Position numbers and translations under genes: made by a program
Notes under the pieces: model-generated
Told to the model about the DNA's origin: nothing
The model's input: only the letters and a program-made list of their open reading frames with translations
Databases searched by the model: none
In this document: piece after piece, positions 47,282 to 55,051 of the stretch
How the letters are laid out: each line of letters begins with the position of its first letter
How positions within the stretch are numbered: the first letter of the stretch is position 1
IMG/VR virus record: IMGVR_UViG_3300041411_000027
Coordinates: 1-63,282 of that record
Length of the DNA stretch: 63,282 bases
Strand: one strand, 5' to 3'
From: a virus

Positions 47282-47448
47282 GCATTATACGCCGCACACA
47301 TGGTGGTGAAGCCACAAGCCATCCCCGCGAGAAGGAGTGGACCCCAGTTCTTGAGTTCGTGCAAGAAGCCATAAAGGCCAGTGCCGATCATTGCAATAGA
47401 AGCTACAGCCGCCAGTAGTGTCACGGTGATCTTCATTGAGTTATTCAT
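47278..47448 (-). CDS. 56-residue membrane protein
   Basis: ATG at 47448 (or 47436) behind AGGAGGG. Two hydrophobic helices (T-V-T-L-L-A-A-V-A-S-I-A-M-I and L-L-L-A-G-M-A-C-G-F). Stop overlaps the next start. Confidence 0.6.
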   Translation of the reverse strand: MNNSMKITVTLLAAVASIAMIGTGLYGFLHELKNWGPLLLAGMACGFTTMCAAYNA

Positions 47449-47456
47449 AGACCCTC

Positions 47457-47720
47457 CTAAATTGTTTTCAACATTTGGTTAATGAACTCGAATTCTACTC
47501 CCTTGTGCGTCGGCTTGTCAACACCGTAGTGTAGCTGCCAGTCTTCACAGTAGAACCCAGAACTAAAGCCCTCTTCCAGAGCAGTGTCCAAAGGACGGAA
47601 CACTGTTACATGTCCCTTGTAGGGAAGTGTCGCGCTTCCTACATCAAACCCCTGCACCCATTCGTACTCTTCCGTGCCATAGACAGTCTCAATCCAAGCC
47701 CAGCAAGCGTAGATAGCCAT
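47457..47720 (-). CDS. Hypothetical 87-residue protein
   Basis: Aromatic and acidic (Y-A-C-W-A-W-I-E-T-V-Y at the start). Adjoins the next gene by a one-base overlap. No family recognised. Confidence 0.65.
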   Translation of the reverse strand: MAIYACWAWIETVYGTEEYEWVQGFDVGSATLPYKGHVTVFRPLDTALEEGFSSGFYCEDWQLHYGVDKPTHKGVEFEFINQMLKTI

Positions 47721-48064
47721 TATGCACTCACTTGTGCGTATTGCACAGTAGCATAGTCAAACTCCGAGAATGGAGTGGTGACTGGCACACGATTCCCATC
47801 TTCATCGAGCGAGAAATACGTTACGTTGTACTCTTCCGTAAAGACTGGAGGATTCGCACCATAGAGCGCTGCACGTGTGTAGATGTGTTGCACAGCCCAC
47901 TGGGGCATTGCGGCTTGAAGCTGTCGAAACATGGTGTTCTCTTCCAGAACAGTCTCTTCATCAGAGTTGAAGCTTGGGATAACGAAGTAGAAGTGCTTCA
48001 GGCGTGGGACAAACGTGTCTCGCTCATCCTTGTTGTACGGTGCATCAAATAGTAGATCAGTCAT
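47720..48064 (-). CDS. Hypothetical 114-residue protein
   Basis: Starts at 48064. Contains F-Y-F-V-I-P-S-F and a Gln-rich helix (F-R-Q-L-Q-A-A-M-P-Q-W). No known motif. Confidence 0.65.
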   Translation of the reverse strand: MTDLLFDAPYNKDERDTFVPRLKHFYFVIPSFNSDEETVLEENTMFRQLQAAMPQWAVQHIYTRAALYGANPPVFTEEYNVTYFSLDEDGNRVPVTTPFSEFDYATVQYAQVSA

Positions 48065-48074
48065 TGCGTGGCTC

Positions 48075-48299
48075 CTATAGTTGACAGGTAGTTGTCAGAG
48101 TACATTGTACCGCAGCAACCAGTAGGATGACAAGCATAATCATCAAACCTCCCGCAGTAATACCCAACCCAACATGCATTACGGTTTCACCGGGATTGCT
48201 CCACAGTCTGCCGTCTACCATTGCCCAACCCATCCCAGCTAACATAACGATCAGTCCGAGAAGGACCACACATATCGAAAGACCCATTGCCAGTTCCAT
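48075..48299 (-). CDS. Two-helix membrane protein
   Basis: 74 residues. Helices about 4-27 and 45-68 around a polar loop (V-D-G-R-L-W-S-N-P-G-E). Next to the Ter-like genes; TerC is also membrane-bound, so it could be part of the same system. Confidence 0.65.
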   Translation of the reverse strand: MELAMGLSICVVLLGLIVMLAGMGWAMVDGRLWSNPGETVMHVGLGITAGGLMIMLVILLVAAVQCTLTTTCQL

Positions 48300-48326
48300 A
48301 TTTCCCCCTGTTACTCACTACGTTAG

Positions 48327-48341
48327 CTCACCACTGGTGAG
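48327..48341. promoter_or_regulatory. Operator-like palindrome
   Basis: CTCACCA-C-TGGTGAG is a perfect 7+1+7 palindrome in the short gap upstream of the 48299 gene. No clear promoter hexamers are seen with it. Confidence 0.45.
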
Positions 48342-48368
48342 AAATTTTATTGACGGCCTTCGGCTACT

Positions 48369-48394
48369 AGAAAGCCCCTCCGAAGAGGGGCTAG
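48369..48394 (-). terminator. Terminator after the TerD-like gene
   Basis: AGCCCCTC (48373-48380), CGAA, GAGGGGCT (48385-48392); the minus-strand RNA continues TTTCTAG. Confidence 0.7.
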
Positions 48395-48397
48395 ACA

Positions 48398-48973
48398 TCA
48401 CACGAAAGCTTTCATTACATCATTTGGACCGGCAACTGCCGATTCGCCCATTGGCTGGAAGCCCCAACCACCAGCAGCCTGACGCTTCAGAGTACCTACG
48501 TGAAGTGCAGTGCCATTGGCAAACTGCTGTAGCTTGTACTCTTGAATCAGCTTACCGTCTTGATCGAAGAGGGTGAAAGCACCACCAGCGATCATGCTGA
48601 AGTCTTGATTCCGTACACCAGCTTCGTGCAAGAAGACGAAGTGTTCAATGCTGTGGATATGAGCTGGAATCTTACTGATGTCAGTCAGAATCTCTTCGTC
48701 ATCAGCACCTTCGCCAGTACGGTTATCACGTGGGTAAACTACAGCACCATCATAAGCCGACATGTTGTTGAAGAACACTACATCGGAAGTGGAACTCAGC
48801 TTACCTTGTGCGTTCAAGCAGAAGACAAACACATCAAGGTCGAAGCCGTACTCTTTGGAAGCCCCGTGAACTGGATGGCAATCCCAGTTCAGAATACCTT
48901 GCAGGCGGGTCAGGGAAGGTGCGGCTTTGGTCAGGTCCAACATCATAGTAGTTTTGCTCAAGTTAAGCTCCAT
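48398..48973 (-). CDS. TerD-family stress protein
   Basis: 191 residues from the ATG at 48973 behind GAGG. L-N-W-D, F-D-L-D-V-F-V-F-C-L and S-D-V-V-F-F-N-N are the TerD beta-sandwich motifs whose Asp residues bind calcium; D-N-R-T-G-E-G-A-D-D-E-E is a second acidic site. TerD proteins act at the membrane with TerC in tellurite resistance and phage inhibition. Confidence 0.88.
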   Translation of the reverse strand: MELNLSKTTMMLDLTKAAPSLTRLQGILNWDCHPVHGASKEYGFDLDVFVFCLNAQGKLSSTSDVVFFNNMSAYDGAVVYPRDNRTGEGADDEEILTDISKIPAHIHSIEHFVFLHEAGVRNQDFSMIAGGAFTLFDQDGKLIQEYKLQQFANGTALHVGTLKRQAAGGWGFQPMGESAVAGPNDVMKAFV

Positions 48974-49000
48974 TATCAAGTCCTCTTTTAAATTTAGTTT

Positions 49001-49023
49001 GAGGGGCACACTGGCCCCTCTTT
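49001..49023. other. Hairpin between terC and terD-like genes
   Basis: GAGGGGC (49001-49007), ACACTG, GCCCCTC (49014-49020). T-run only on the plus side, so it probably adjusts expression of the downstream terD-like gene rather than ending transcription. Confidence 0.55.
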
Positions 49024-49027
49024 AGGG

Positions 49028-49714
49028 TTAGGCAGTTTCTTTGACTGCAAGATTCACTTGCTTATTGGCGAATGCAGCACCTACAACGATCAGACCACCA
49101 ACAACCTTAGCCAGCAAGTGGTTCACTTCGCCAACATGTTGTACGAAGAATGGATCAGAGATCAGCATTTCAGCACCAACCACACCCAACATTGCAGCAC
49201 CGATCCAGATGATCACTTTGTACTTGTCCATCAGACCAGACAGGTACTTCGCACCGTAGACGATAACTGGAATGCTCAGAGCGATACCAGCGATTGCGTA
49301 GAGAGTCGAGTGCTCAGTACCAGAAGCAGCACCAGCTACAGCCATTACGTTATCCAGCGAGAGCATGAAGTCAGCTACGATGATGGTCCAAACAGCGCCC
49401 CAGATAGTGTCTTTCTGTGCAACTTCATGTGGTTCATCGTGCCCAATCAGCAGAGAGTAACCAATCCAGACAAGGTACAGACCAGCTACCAGCTTCAGGA
49501 ACGGAACGCCCAAGAGGAAGGTTGCAAAGACCAGCAGGATGGCTCGGAGTGCGATGGCACCAGCAGTACCCAGAAGGATTGCCTTACCTCGAACACTTAC
49601 AGCCAGTGTCGCACATGCCAGAGCAATTACGATGGCGTTATCAAGGCCGAGAAGCAGGTCGATCATCACGATCTTGAAGATTGCAGCCCAGTCCAACATT
49701 GCGAAAAATTCCAT
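49028..49714 (-). CDS. terC: TerC-family integral membrane protein
   Basis: 228 residues with about seven membrane helices. L-L-G-L-D-N-A-I-V-I-A-L and S-L-D-N-V-M-A-V-A-G are the duplicated D-N motifs of TerC, related to metal transporters. In bacteria TerC forms a membrane complex with TerB and TerD proteins and may export metal ions. Confidence 0.9.
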   Translation of the reverse strand: MEFFAMLDWAAIFKIVMIDLLLGLDNAIVIALACATLAVSVRGKAILLGTAGAIALRAILLVFATFLLGVPFLKLVAGLYLVWIGYSLLIGHDEPHEVAQKDTIWGAVWTIIVADFMLSLDNVMAVAGAASGTEHSTLYAIAGIALSIPVIVYGAKYLSGLMDKYKVIIWIGAAMLGVVGAEMLISDPFFVQHVGEVNHLLAKVVGGLIVVGAAFANKQVNLAVKETA

Positions 49715-49743
49715 TGTGTTCTCCTTTGTGTTTGTGTGGGGCC

Positions 49744-49772
49744 ATCTTACTGACTGGCCCTTGTGTTGTCAA
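49744..49772 (-). promoter_or_regulatory. Leftward promoter with hairpin around the -10
   Basis: Minus strand: TTGACA (plus 49767-49772), 17-base spacer, TAAGAT (plus 49744-49749). GGGCCA (49739-49744) and TGGCCC (49755-49760) pair perfectly around the -10. Drives terC and terD-like genes. Confidence 0.85.
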
Positions 49773-49775
49773 CAA

Positions 49776-50417
49776 TTATTTAGTTGCGAAAGCCTTGAAC
49801 TCTTCGTTCAGCAACAGTTCGTAGAAGCGGTTCTGATCTACAGCCTTCGGATTCGGGATGTACAGCACTTCAACAGTGTCGTACTTATCACCGATCATGT
49901 CCAGATAACGCTTGTTGCAGCCGTTGCCGATTGCCACAATCTGTACAAAGGTGTTTTCCAGCGAGTCGAGCTGAGCTTCAAACTCACGCTTATCGTTGTT
50001 CTCGCCGTCAGTGATCAGTGCGAGATAGGTTGGGGTTGCCTTCTTACCGAAGCCGAAGAAACCACCCTTATTGCTACCCTTCAGTGCCTTGATTGCGTCT
50101 GCGAAGTTAGTACCACCGCCAGCGGTGATGCCTTCACGACGGATGTAGGTGCCAGCGTCTGCTTCTACCATATCACGCTCACGCTTGAAGCTGGTGTTGA
50201 AGAAGCCGATTTCCATCTTACCGTCATCATCAAACTTCATTGCAGCAGCGAGGAACAGGTCGAGGGTGTCTTGTACCCAACCACAACGGAACTCATCGTC
50301 CATCGAACCAGATTTGTCAACCGCCAGCTTCACAGCCATAGTGATTGGTGTGAAGATGTTCGCTTTAACGAGATTCAGTTCCAGCGATTTAGTCAGGTCT
50401 AACATTGCCATACCCAT
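49776..50417 (-). CDS. TerF-like von Willebrand factor A protein
   Basis: 213 residues behind GAAGGAGG. D-K-S-G-S-M (34-39) is a MIDAS metal site, with G-G-G-T-N (Thr) and I-T-D-G (Asp) completing it: the vWA domain of TerF/TerY-type proteins in Ter systems. Likely assembles with TerD at the membrane. Confidence 0.85.
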   Translation of the reverse strand: MGMAMLDLTKSLELNLVKANIFTPITMAVKLAVDKSGSMDDEFRCGWVQDTLDLFLAAAMKFDDDGKMEIGFFNTSFKRERDMVEADAGTYIRREGITAGGGTNFADAIKALKGSNKGGFFGFGKKATPTYLALITDGENNDKREFEAQLDSLENTFVQIVAIGNGCNKRYLDMIGDKYDTVEVLYIPNPKAVDQNRFYELLLNEEFKAFATK

Positions 50418-50453
50418 ATATCCTCCTTCAGATTAGTTTGTTTGTTGGTGCCA

Positions 50454-50482
50454 AGTGTATCTAGATCACCAATCAATGTCAA
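50454..50482 (-). promoter_or_regulatory. Leftward promoter with hairpin around the -10
   Basis: Minus strand: TTGACA (plus 50477-50482), 17-base spacer, TACACT (plus 50454-50459). TTGGTG (50445-50450) and CACCAA (50467-50472) pair across it. Drives the TerF-like gene. Confidence 0.75.
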
Positions 50483-50849
50483 TAGTGTATTTGCCGGCTG
50501 GGATCAAACCCTTTTCGTACAAATCATTTGCAACCATTTCAACGCTTGGATAGAAGTTGCGACCCCAGAATAGATCAAGGAAGTTGCTGTAACTCGGCGT
50601 ACCGTGCCACTCCTTTGGGTCACGTGCAAGCCAAGCCGCAAAGCTTACACCCATTTCGCTACCGTTAATCATTTCGGGAACAGAATCATTCTCAAAATCA
50701 TACCCATCTGTAGGAATCTCGATCTTTACCCGTTGGCGTTCCTTGCAACCGTCTTGCTGTTGGAAGTCATATGGTCGTCCGTAGGTCTTCTCGACCAGAG
50801 CATCCCAGTCGCTTACATCAATCACTTGTTCGGTTACAGTGCGAATCAT
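50466..50849 (-). CDS. Hypothetical 127-residue acidic protein
   Basis: Between the TelA-like and TerF-like genes. Acidic, Trp-rich C-terminal half (F-W-G-R-N-F-Y-P-S-V-E). May belong to the Ter system by position. The promoter for the next gene overlaps its end. Confidence 0.65.
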   Translation of the reverse strand: MIRTVTEQVIDVSDWDALVEKTYGRPYDFQQQDGCKERQRVKIEIPTDGYDFENDSVPEMINGSEMGVSFAAWLARDPKEWHGTPSYSNFLDLFWGRNFYPSVEMVANDLYEKGLIPAGKYTIDIDW

Positions 50850-50850
50850 A

Positions 50851-51954
50851 TCAAATCCTCCCTTGTTGGGTCAGTGCTGTCAACAGCGATTTCTGACCTT
50901 GTACTAGTTCTACTGCATCGGCAGAGCGTTGGTCACGACCAGCAGCTTCTACACGATTTACTTCTGTAACGGTTTCCAGCATCTTGGCACGCAGAGTCTG
51001 AAGAGTCTGTGTGGTGATCACTGGTGTGTTCATCGCTGTAGCGCTTGCGATGGCAGCCATTTTCGCTCCTTCTGCACCCTGTGTCAAGGTCTTTGTTGCC
51101 AAATTCCTGACCTCACTGGTCAGAGATACACTCTTTTGCACGTCCAGTGTTTGCAGGAACATTGCGAACTCCATCTTGATGATAGGGATCGTCTGAGTGA
51201 TCACATCCTTGAGAGTCGAGATAGTAGCACGACTTGCATCCTGTTGCGAGCGAATCTTTGGACTATTGATTTCAGTCATCGCTTTCAAACGACGAAGGTT
51301 ATCAGCCTTCATGTCTAAACGATTCACCTTTGTCTGTGCGTCACGCAGCAATTGAGACTGCATGGCAGCTTCAGGGTGATTAAGGTCAATCTCAGGCCAC
51401 GATGCGATCTGCTGCTCGGCATACGCCTTCAGACGTTCCACTTCCGTGATTTCAGTCACAATCTTCTTATAGTGAGCGAAGTTTTCATTGTACAGCATAT
51501 CCAAATCCACAACCCAAGCACTTTGCACGGTAATGTGAGCACTGATCTTCTCTTCCAGACCTTGGAACACTTGCTGGGCTGTGTTCAGCCGAAGCATGAG
51601 CCTGCCCTTAACGTCAGTGAACTTGTTCTGGAACCAACCTACAAGGCCATCCCTCTGAATAGAAGCAGGGTCCAGCTTGTTGGCTTCGTTGCTGATCTGA
51701 GTCAGGATTGCACCCAGTTCATCGAACTTACCGACAGCCATCTTGTCAATAATCTTCTGAGTAGTTTGACCAATCTCACGGGAGACGGACTCACCAATCT
51801 TGTCAATGTCAGCATCGGAGATAACCTTGAGCTGCATCATGTTCGAAGGCTTGGCTACGGCCACCTCTTGAAACGGACTGCGTACAGGGACACCCATACG
51901 GTCAGCAGCGATCACAGGTTTCTCAGCCACGCCTGCTCGATTGAATACGCTCAT
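50851..51954 (-). CDS. TelA/KlaA-family toxic-anion resistance protein
   Basis: 367 residues, long helical protein. G-W-F-Q-N-K-F-T-D-V-K, Y-N-E-N-F-A-H-Y-K and the C-terminal T-L-D-V-Q-K-S-V, Q-T-L-Q-T-L-R-A-K-M-L-E-T match TelA. TelA proteins co-occur with Ter genes and are soluble coiled-coil proteins of unclear mechanism. Confidence 0.85.
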   Translation of the reverse strand: MSVFNRAGVAEKPVIAADRMGVPVRSPFQEVAVAKPSNMMQLKVISDADIDKIGESVSREIGQTTQKIIDKMAVGKFDELGAILTQISNEANKLDPASIQRDGLVGWFQNKFTDVKGRLMLRLNTAQQVFQGLEEKISAHITVQSAWVVDLDMLYNENFAHYKKIVTEITEVERLKAYAEQQIASWPEIDLNHPEAAMQSQLLRDAQTKVNRLDMKADNLRRLKAMTEINSPKIRSQQDASRATISTLKDVITQTIPIIKMEFAMFLQTLDVQKSVSLTSEVRNLATKTLTQGAEGAKMAAIASATAMNTPVITTQTLQTLRAKMLETVTEVNRVEAAGRDQRSADAVELVQGQKSLLTALTQQGRI

Positions 51955-52427
51955 TGTAATCTCCCATAATAGATAAATGTTTCTGGATAACGGATCGAGT
52001 GTACAGTGTCGTCACAGTACCCGTCAATCAGTTTTGGATGTGCCAACTGTGCAGCTTTGAAATAACGTCTCGCTTGTCGTTCTCCCAATTGTAACAACTG
52101 GCTCACATGCGATGTGCTGATGATATCAAGACTACAGAAGATTTTCAACAGTTTTCCCATCGAAAGAGGAACCTGATCTTCATCTTGTGCATACCAGTCT
52201 AGCCGTGTAATTCCAGCCAACACATCGTCAACCCAGAGTGGCCAGTCCTCACCACTCATTCGCACGTCCACCATTTCGGGGAGTACGCAGTTGCTGAAGG
52301 AAGCTTCGGGTCTACCTAACTTCCCAACCTTTGCAGTGTACACCGTCCGCTGAGCCTTAGCAATCAAACGATCAGCATTTCTTCCAATCCTAAAATCTAA
52401 GGCTTTCAGCTCAGCGGGGTTTAGCAT
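51951..52427 (-). CDS. Hypothetical protein with HTH-like segment
   Basis: 158 residues, ATGA overlap with the TelA gene. S-T-S-H-V-S-Q-L-L-Q-L-G-E-R-Q-A-R-R-Y-F looks like a helix-turn-helix; a regulator of the Ter genes is possible. Confidence 0.65.
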   Translation of the reverse strand: MLNPAELKALDFRIGRNADRLIAKAQRTVYTAKVGKLGRPEASFSNCVLPEMVDVRMSGEDWPLWVDDVLAGITRLDWYAQDEDQVPLSMGKLLKIFCSLDIISTSHVSQLLQLGERQARRYFKAAQLAHPKLIDGYCDDTVHSIRYPETFIYYGRLQ

Positions 52428-52732
52428 TACGCCTCCGGTGTTGGAATTAAAGGAACTGGAGCCAGCTCAGGATGAACAGCACCCAGAGTCATTTCCAGAG
52501 CTTTGAACTCACGCGTGTTGTGTTTGCTGTGCCCGCCATCTTGATACCAGACGTGCCATTGACTGACAGCATAGTGGTTAGTCGAGGCAGCATCAAGCAC
52601 TGCGACATCCGCCAGAATACCAGCACTTCCAGCCGCCGTCGCATCGACCCAGTAGCTTTCCACAATCGCCGTGTAGGACGGATTGTGTGCCACGATCCAC
52701 GCTGTTACTTTTACCATTACTCGTAGTGCCAT
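52427..52732 (-). CDS. Hypothetical 101-residue protein
   Basis: ATG at 52732 behind CAGGAG. Beta-rich start (V-M-V-K-V-T-A-W-I-V), Pro-rich end. One-base overlap with the next gene. Confidence 0.65.
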   Translation of the reverse strand: MALRVMVKVTAWIVAHNPSYTAIVESYWVDATAAGSAGILADVAVLDAASTNHYAVSQWHVWYQDGGHSKHNTREFKALEMTLGAVHPELAPVPLIPTPEA

Positions 52733-52796
52733 TTTGTTTCTCCTGTAGTGATTTGTAGGCTTGTGCCTGTTCCTTCGTCATACCTGAATGACTCAT
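52593..52796 (-). CDS. Possible small protein overlapping its neighbour
   Basis: 67 residues starting in an ATGA overlap at 52796. The first 20 residues (MSHSGMTKEQAQAYKSLQEK) look protein-like; the rest overlaps the following gene by 140 bases in another frame and is low complexity. A shortened or remnant gene is likely. Confidence 0.4.
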   Translation of the reverse strand: MSHSGMTKEQAQAYKSLQEKQNGTTSNGKSNSVDRGTQSVLHGDCGKLLGRCDGGWKCWYSGGCRSA

Positions 52797-53032
52797 GCTC
52801 CGTCTCCTACGCCTCTAGCGTACCAGTGTGCATCATTGTAGCCGCCATGATAACCAGATTCCATTGCATCGTCAAGCAGATGATGAACCATTTGCACAAG
52901 GCCGAGGTCAACGTCTTCGGCTATCAATTCACGAAGCAATTTATTCTTCTCAGTTTCAAACTCCAACACTGTCAATCGACGTGCTGGTTGGAACCCTGCT
53001 TCAGATGCCAGCTCTAGAAAGTTGATATGCAT
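52793..53032 (-). CDS. Hypothetical 79-residue protein
   Basis: Helical first half (L-E-F-E-T-E-K-N-K-L-L-R-E-L), Gly/His/Tyr-rich end (S-G-Y-H-G-G-Y-N-D-A-H-W-Y). No named family. Confidence 0.65.
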   Translation of the reverse strand: MHINFLELASEAGFQPARRLTVLEFETEKNKLLRELIAEDVDLGLVQMVHHLLDDAMESGYHGGYNDAHWYARGVGDGA

Positions 53033-53033
53033 G

Positions 53034-53603
53034 TCATTCTCCTATGAAAGTCTTCAATCTGTCAAGATGTTCTGGGATATACAGGTTAAATACCTCGATC
53101 CCCGATGTTTTGGCCAACTTGAAGGCTGTTGCCGTACCACCTTGTGGTACACCCTTCTTGTCAGTCTTGGCATAGCCTATCACGAATTTACTTGGAGTTG
53201 CAAGGTCTTTCCCTAAAACTTGGTAGCAATTACGTGCGTGCATCTTCTTGGCACCTTGTTTGCATGCCTCCCAGTTCGGATGGAGCAACGCAGCAATGAC
53301 AGTAGCAGTGAAATAGTTGGGCCAAGACTCAGGATTGATGTTGCACCCGTCATGACTGGACATTTCATGTCCTTCATATCCCCACCAAGGCACGTAGCAC
53401 TCGTAATCGTTTGCTGTGTAGTCGATACCCTTCTGCTGCCGATGGCCCCACCAACCCTCTTCAAAGGCTTGGTCAGCTCCTACAGCACCACCTGAGCGTA
53501 GACCCCATCCGAGGGTAGCCAACTCCGCAGCAGCGTCTGTCATGACTGCCTGAATGTCTTGTGGCGTTTCACGCGAGCCTATACCTGTGTACCACTTACT
53601 CAC
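53034..53603 (-). CDS. SLOG/Rossmann-like protein (YpsA/DprA-type)
   Basis: 189 residues, GTG start overlapping the previous stop. G-I-G-S-R-E-T-P-Q (7-15) and L-R-S-G-G-A-V-G-A-D-Q-A-F-E-E-G are the phosphate- and nucleotide-binding loops of SLOG-superfamily proteins; K-F-V-I-G-Y-A follows. SLOG domains bind or process nucleotides including NAD-derived signals. Near macro and NAMPT genes, so an ADP-ribose-related ligand is a fair guess. Confidence 0.75.
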   Translation of the reverse strand: MSKWYTGIGSRETPQDIQAVMTDAAAELATLGWGLRSGGAVGADQAFEEGWWGHRQQKGIDYTANDYECYVPWWGYEGHEMSSHDGCNINPESWPNYFTATVIAALLHPNWEACKQGAKKMHARNCYQVLGKDLATPSKFVIGYAKTDKKGVPQGGTATAFKLAKTSGIEVFNLYIPEHLDRLKTFIGE

Positions 53604-53752
53604 GGTCGTCCCTCCAACTTACGCCAAGCAGCGTCTGTTTTCTTCAATAGTTCTTCTAGCTCTTTGAACTTCCTTGCCTTGTAAAGCTCAAGAGCTTCAC
53701 TACCCGGTGCAAGCCAATGTCCCGGTTTGTATTCAACTGCGTCTCTGTACAT
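53600..53752 (-). CDS. 50-residue hypothetical protein
   Basis: ATG at 53752 behind GGAGAAC. Charged helical protein (Y-K-A-R-K-F-K-E-L-E-E-L-L-K-K-T) whose stop overlaps the GTG of the SLOG gene. Confidence 0.65.
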   Translation of the reverse strand: MYRDAVEYKPGHWLAPGSEALELYKARKFKELEELLKKTDAAWRKLEGRP

Positions 53753-53777
53753 AGTGTTCTCCTTTTCTGAAGACCAA

Positions 53778-53807
53778 AGAATACCCGCCGAAGCGGGTAT
53801 AAGTCAA
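53778..53807 (-). promoter_or_regulatory. Leftward promoter with hairpin filling its spacer
   Basis: Minus strand: TTGACT (plus 53802-53807), 18-base spacer, TATTCT (plus 53778-53783). ATACCCGC-cgaa-GCGGGTAT (53781-53800) covers the spacer; as RNA it may also end the operon to its right. Confidence 0.7.
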
Positions 53808-53810
53808 GCG

Positions 53811-53903
53811 TTATCTACGCCAGTGAATAACAATTAGTCCAGCCAATCCCACTACACCGAGGATGCCACCAACAATCACACCACCCAGAAAAGCCCAGAT
53901 CAT
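53811..53903 (-). CDS. 30-residue membrane peptide
   Basis: ATGA overlap with the upstream peptide gene. The product begins MIWAFLGGVIVGGILGVVGL: a Gly-rich membrane helix. Confidence 0.5.
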   Translation of the reverse strand: MIWAFLGGVIVGGILGVVGLAGLIVIHWRR

Positions 53904-53959
53904 GCGTAGCGACTCAATAGTAGGAAGATGATCAAGATCAGAAAGAATGCAGTAAGCAT
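53900..53959 (-). CDS. 19-residue hydrophobic peptide
   Basis: MLTAFFLILIIFLLLSRYA, starting in a TGATG overlap with the previous stop. Pure membrane segment; coupling on both sides supports translation. Confidence 0.4.
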   Translation of the reverse strand: MLTAFFLILIIFLLLSRYA

Positions 53960-54345
53960 CACATCACCTTCCGAAACAGGCCATAGGCGTTGGTGCCCAT
54001 ATTACCACGGGCGTGGTAACTAGTGGATTCTTCTTCTGCGTTGTAAACCCAGTGACCATCCTTCCCATTACCGGAGATTGAGAAAGGCAGATCACCATCG
54101 TAATTTTCTTCTTCAACGTTATCGATGGAGTAAACACCGGGCTCAACCAAAGCACCACCGTGATCTTTGAATGAGGTTTGCACATGGATGAAGTCACCTT
54201 CTTTCAGGGTACGCCAATCAACAGCGACACTATGTTCTGGTTGGCGAACTATAGCACCTTCAGTCAGGAAGGCAAGGTCATTGTGCAAGGTCAACAGCTC
54301 AGCCGAGAGTTCACCGATACGGGTAGTGATTTCTTTCAAGTTCAT
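53959..54345 (-). CDS. Hypothetical 128-residue protein
   Basis: Helical N-terminus (I-T-T-R-I-G-E-L-S-A-E-L-L), then a barrel-like domain (L-K-E-G-D-F-I-H-V). Acidic Glu-rich turns. Upstream of two tiny membrane peptides. Confidence 0.65.
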   Translation of the reverse strand: MNLKEITTRIGELSAELLTLHNDLAFLTEGAIVRQPEHSVAVDWRTLKEGDFIHVQTSFKDHGGALVEPGVYSIDNVEEENYDGDLPFSISGNGKDGHWVYNAEEESTSYHARGNMGTNAYGLFRKVM

Positions 54346-54354
54346 AATATTCTC

Positions 54355-54813
54355 CTATTTAACGTAAATGGTAACATCGATCCCAGCGAAATGCTTCACG
54401 ATCAGAGCTTCAACGTCAGCCCATTTCGCTCCACCCAAGCCAGCACCCAGTTTCGGGAAGCCTACACTTTTGTGCTCACCAGCATCCACGAATAGTCGCA
54501 TAGTTGCGAAGGCTTTGTCAAGGGCTTCTAAGCTGGTATAAACAACACCCTTCTCACGCCCGTAAAACTGTTGCCCGTACAGGTTGAAGATTGGGCCGTG
54601 CTCACACAACGTGAAGCTCAGAGAGCCCAGCTTATTGACATCACCTTTGAGGGTTTGACAGTCAGCTTCGTACACTTGAGGCCACTCAGCCCGTAGAGCC
54701 TTGGCTACGCCAGAGTTCATTGTGTTCTGGCAGTTGGCTTGATGCCCAATAGCTTCCACTTCACCAGCTTTGAAGCCTTCAATCAGACAGCCTTTCTTGG
54801 TAGTGATAGTCAT
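54355..54813 (-). CDS. Macro-domain protein (ADP-ribose binding)
   Basis: 152 residues. G-H-Q-A-N-C-Q-N-T-M-N-S-G-V-A-K-A-L and V-G-F-P-K-L-G-A-G-L-G-G-A-K-W are the two macro-domain loops that bind the distal and diphosphate parts of ADP-ribose. Such proteins bind or hydrolyse ADP-ribose derivatives. Two genes from NAMPT. Confidence 0.88.
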   Translation of the reverse strand: MTITTKKGCLIEGFKAGEVEAIGHQANCQNTMNSGVAKALRAEWPQVYEADCQTLKGDVNKLGSLSFTLCEHGPIFNLYGQQFYGREKGVVYTSLEALDKAFATMRLFVDAGEHKSVGFPKLGAGLGGAKWADVEALIVKHFAGIDVTIYVK

Positions 54814-55028
54814 ACGCGACCCACCGTCTTGACATCGAAAGTGTCAATCATAGTTTCAAATTCATGCAGCTTTGTGGTTCGCAGCGTCTTGACCTCAAGT
54901 ACAAGGTTCTGCCACGGCCACAGGTGACGTAGGGTCCAACCAGTGATCCTATGACCAGTGGTGGAATGATTCAGTTCGTAAGTGATGAAGTATTTACGTG
55001 CAAACAATGCTCTCAGAGCGTCTTTCAT
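54810..55028 (-). CDS. Hypothetical 72-residue protein
   Basis: ATGA overlap with the macro gene; behind AAGGAGG. Basic, aromatic (W-T-L-R-H-L-W-P-W-Q-N). No family recognised. Confidence 0.65.
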   Translation of the reverse strand: MKDALRALFARKYFITYELNHSTTGHRITGWTLRHLWPWQNLVLEVKTLRTTKLHEFETMIDTFDVKTVGRV

Positions 55029-55051
55029 TTTGAATCCTCCTTAGAAAAGAA

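Noticed and set aside
49058-50402. Plus-strand frames opposite terC and the TerF-like gene
   Set aside because: No ribosome sites; the minus-strand products match known families.
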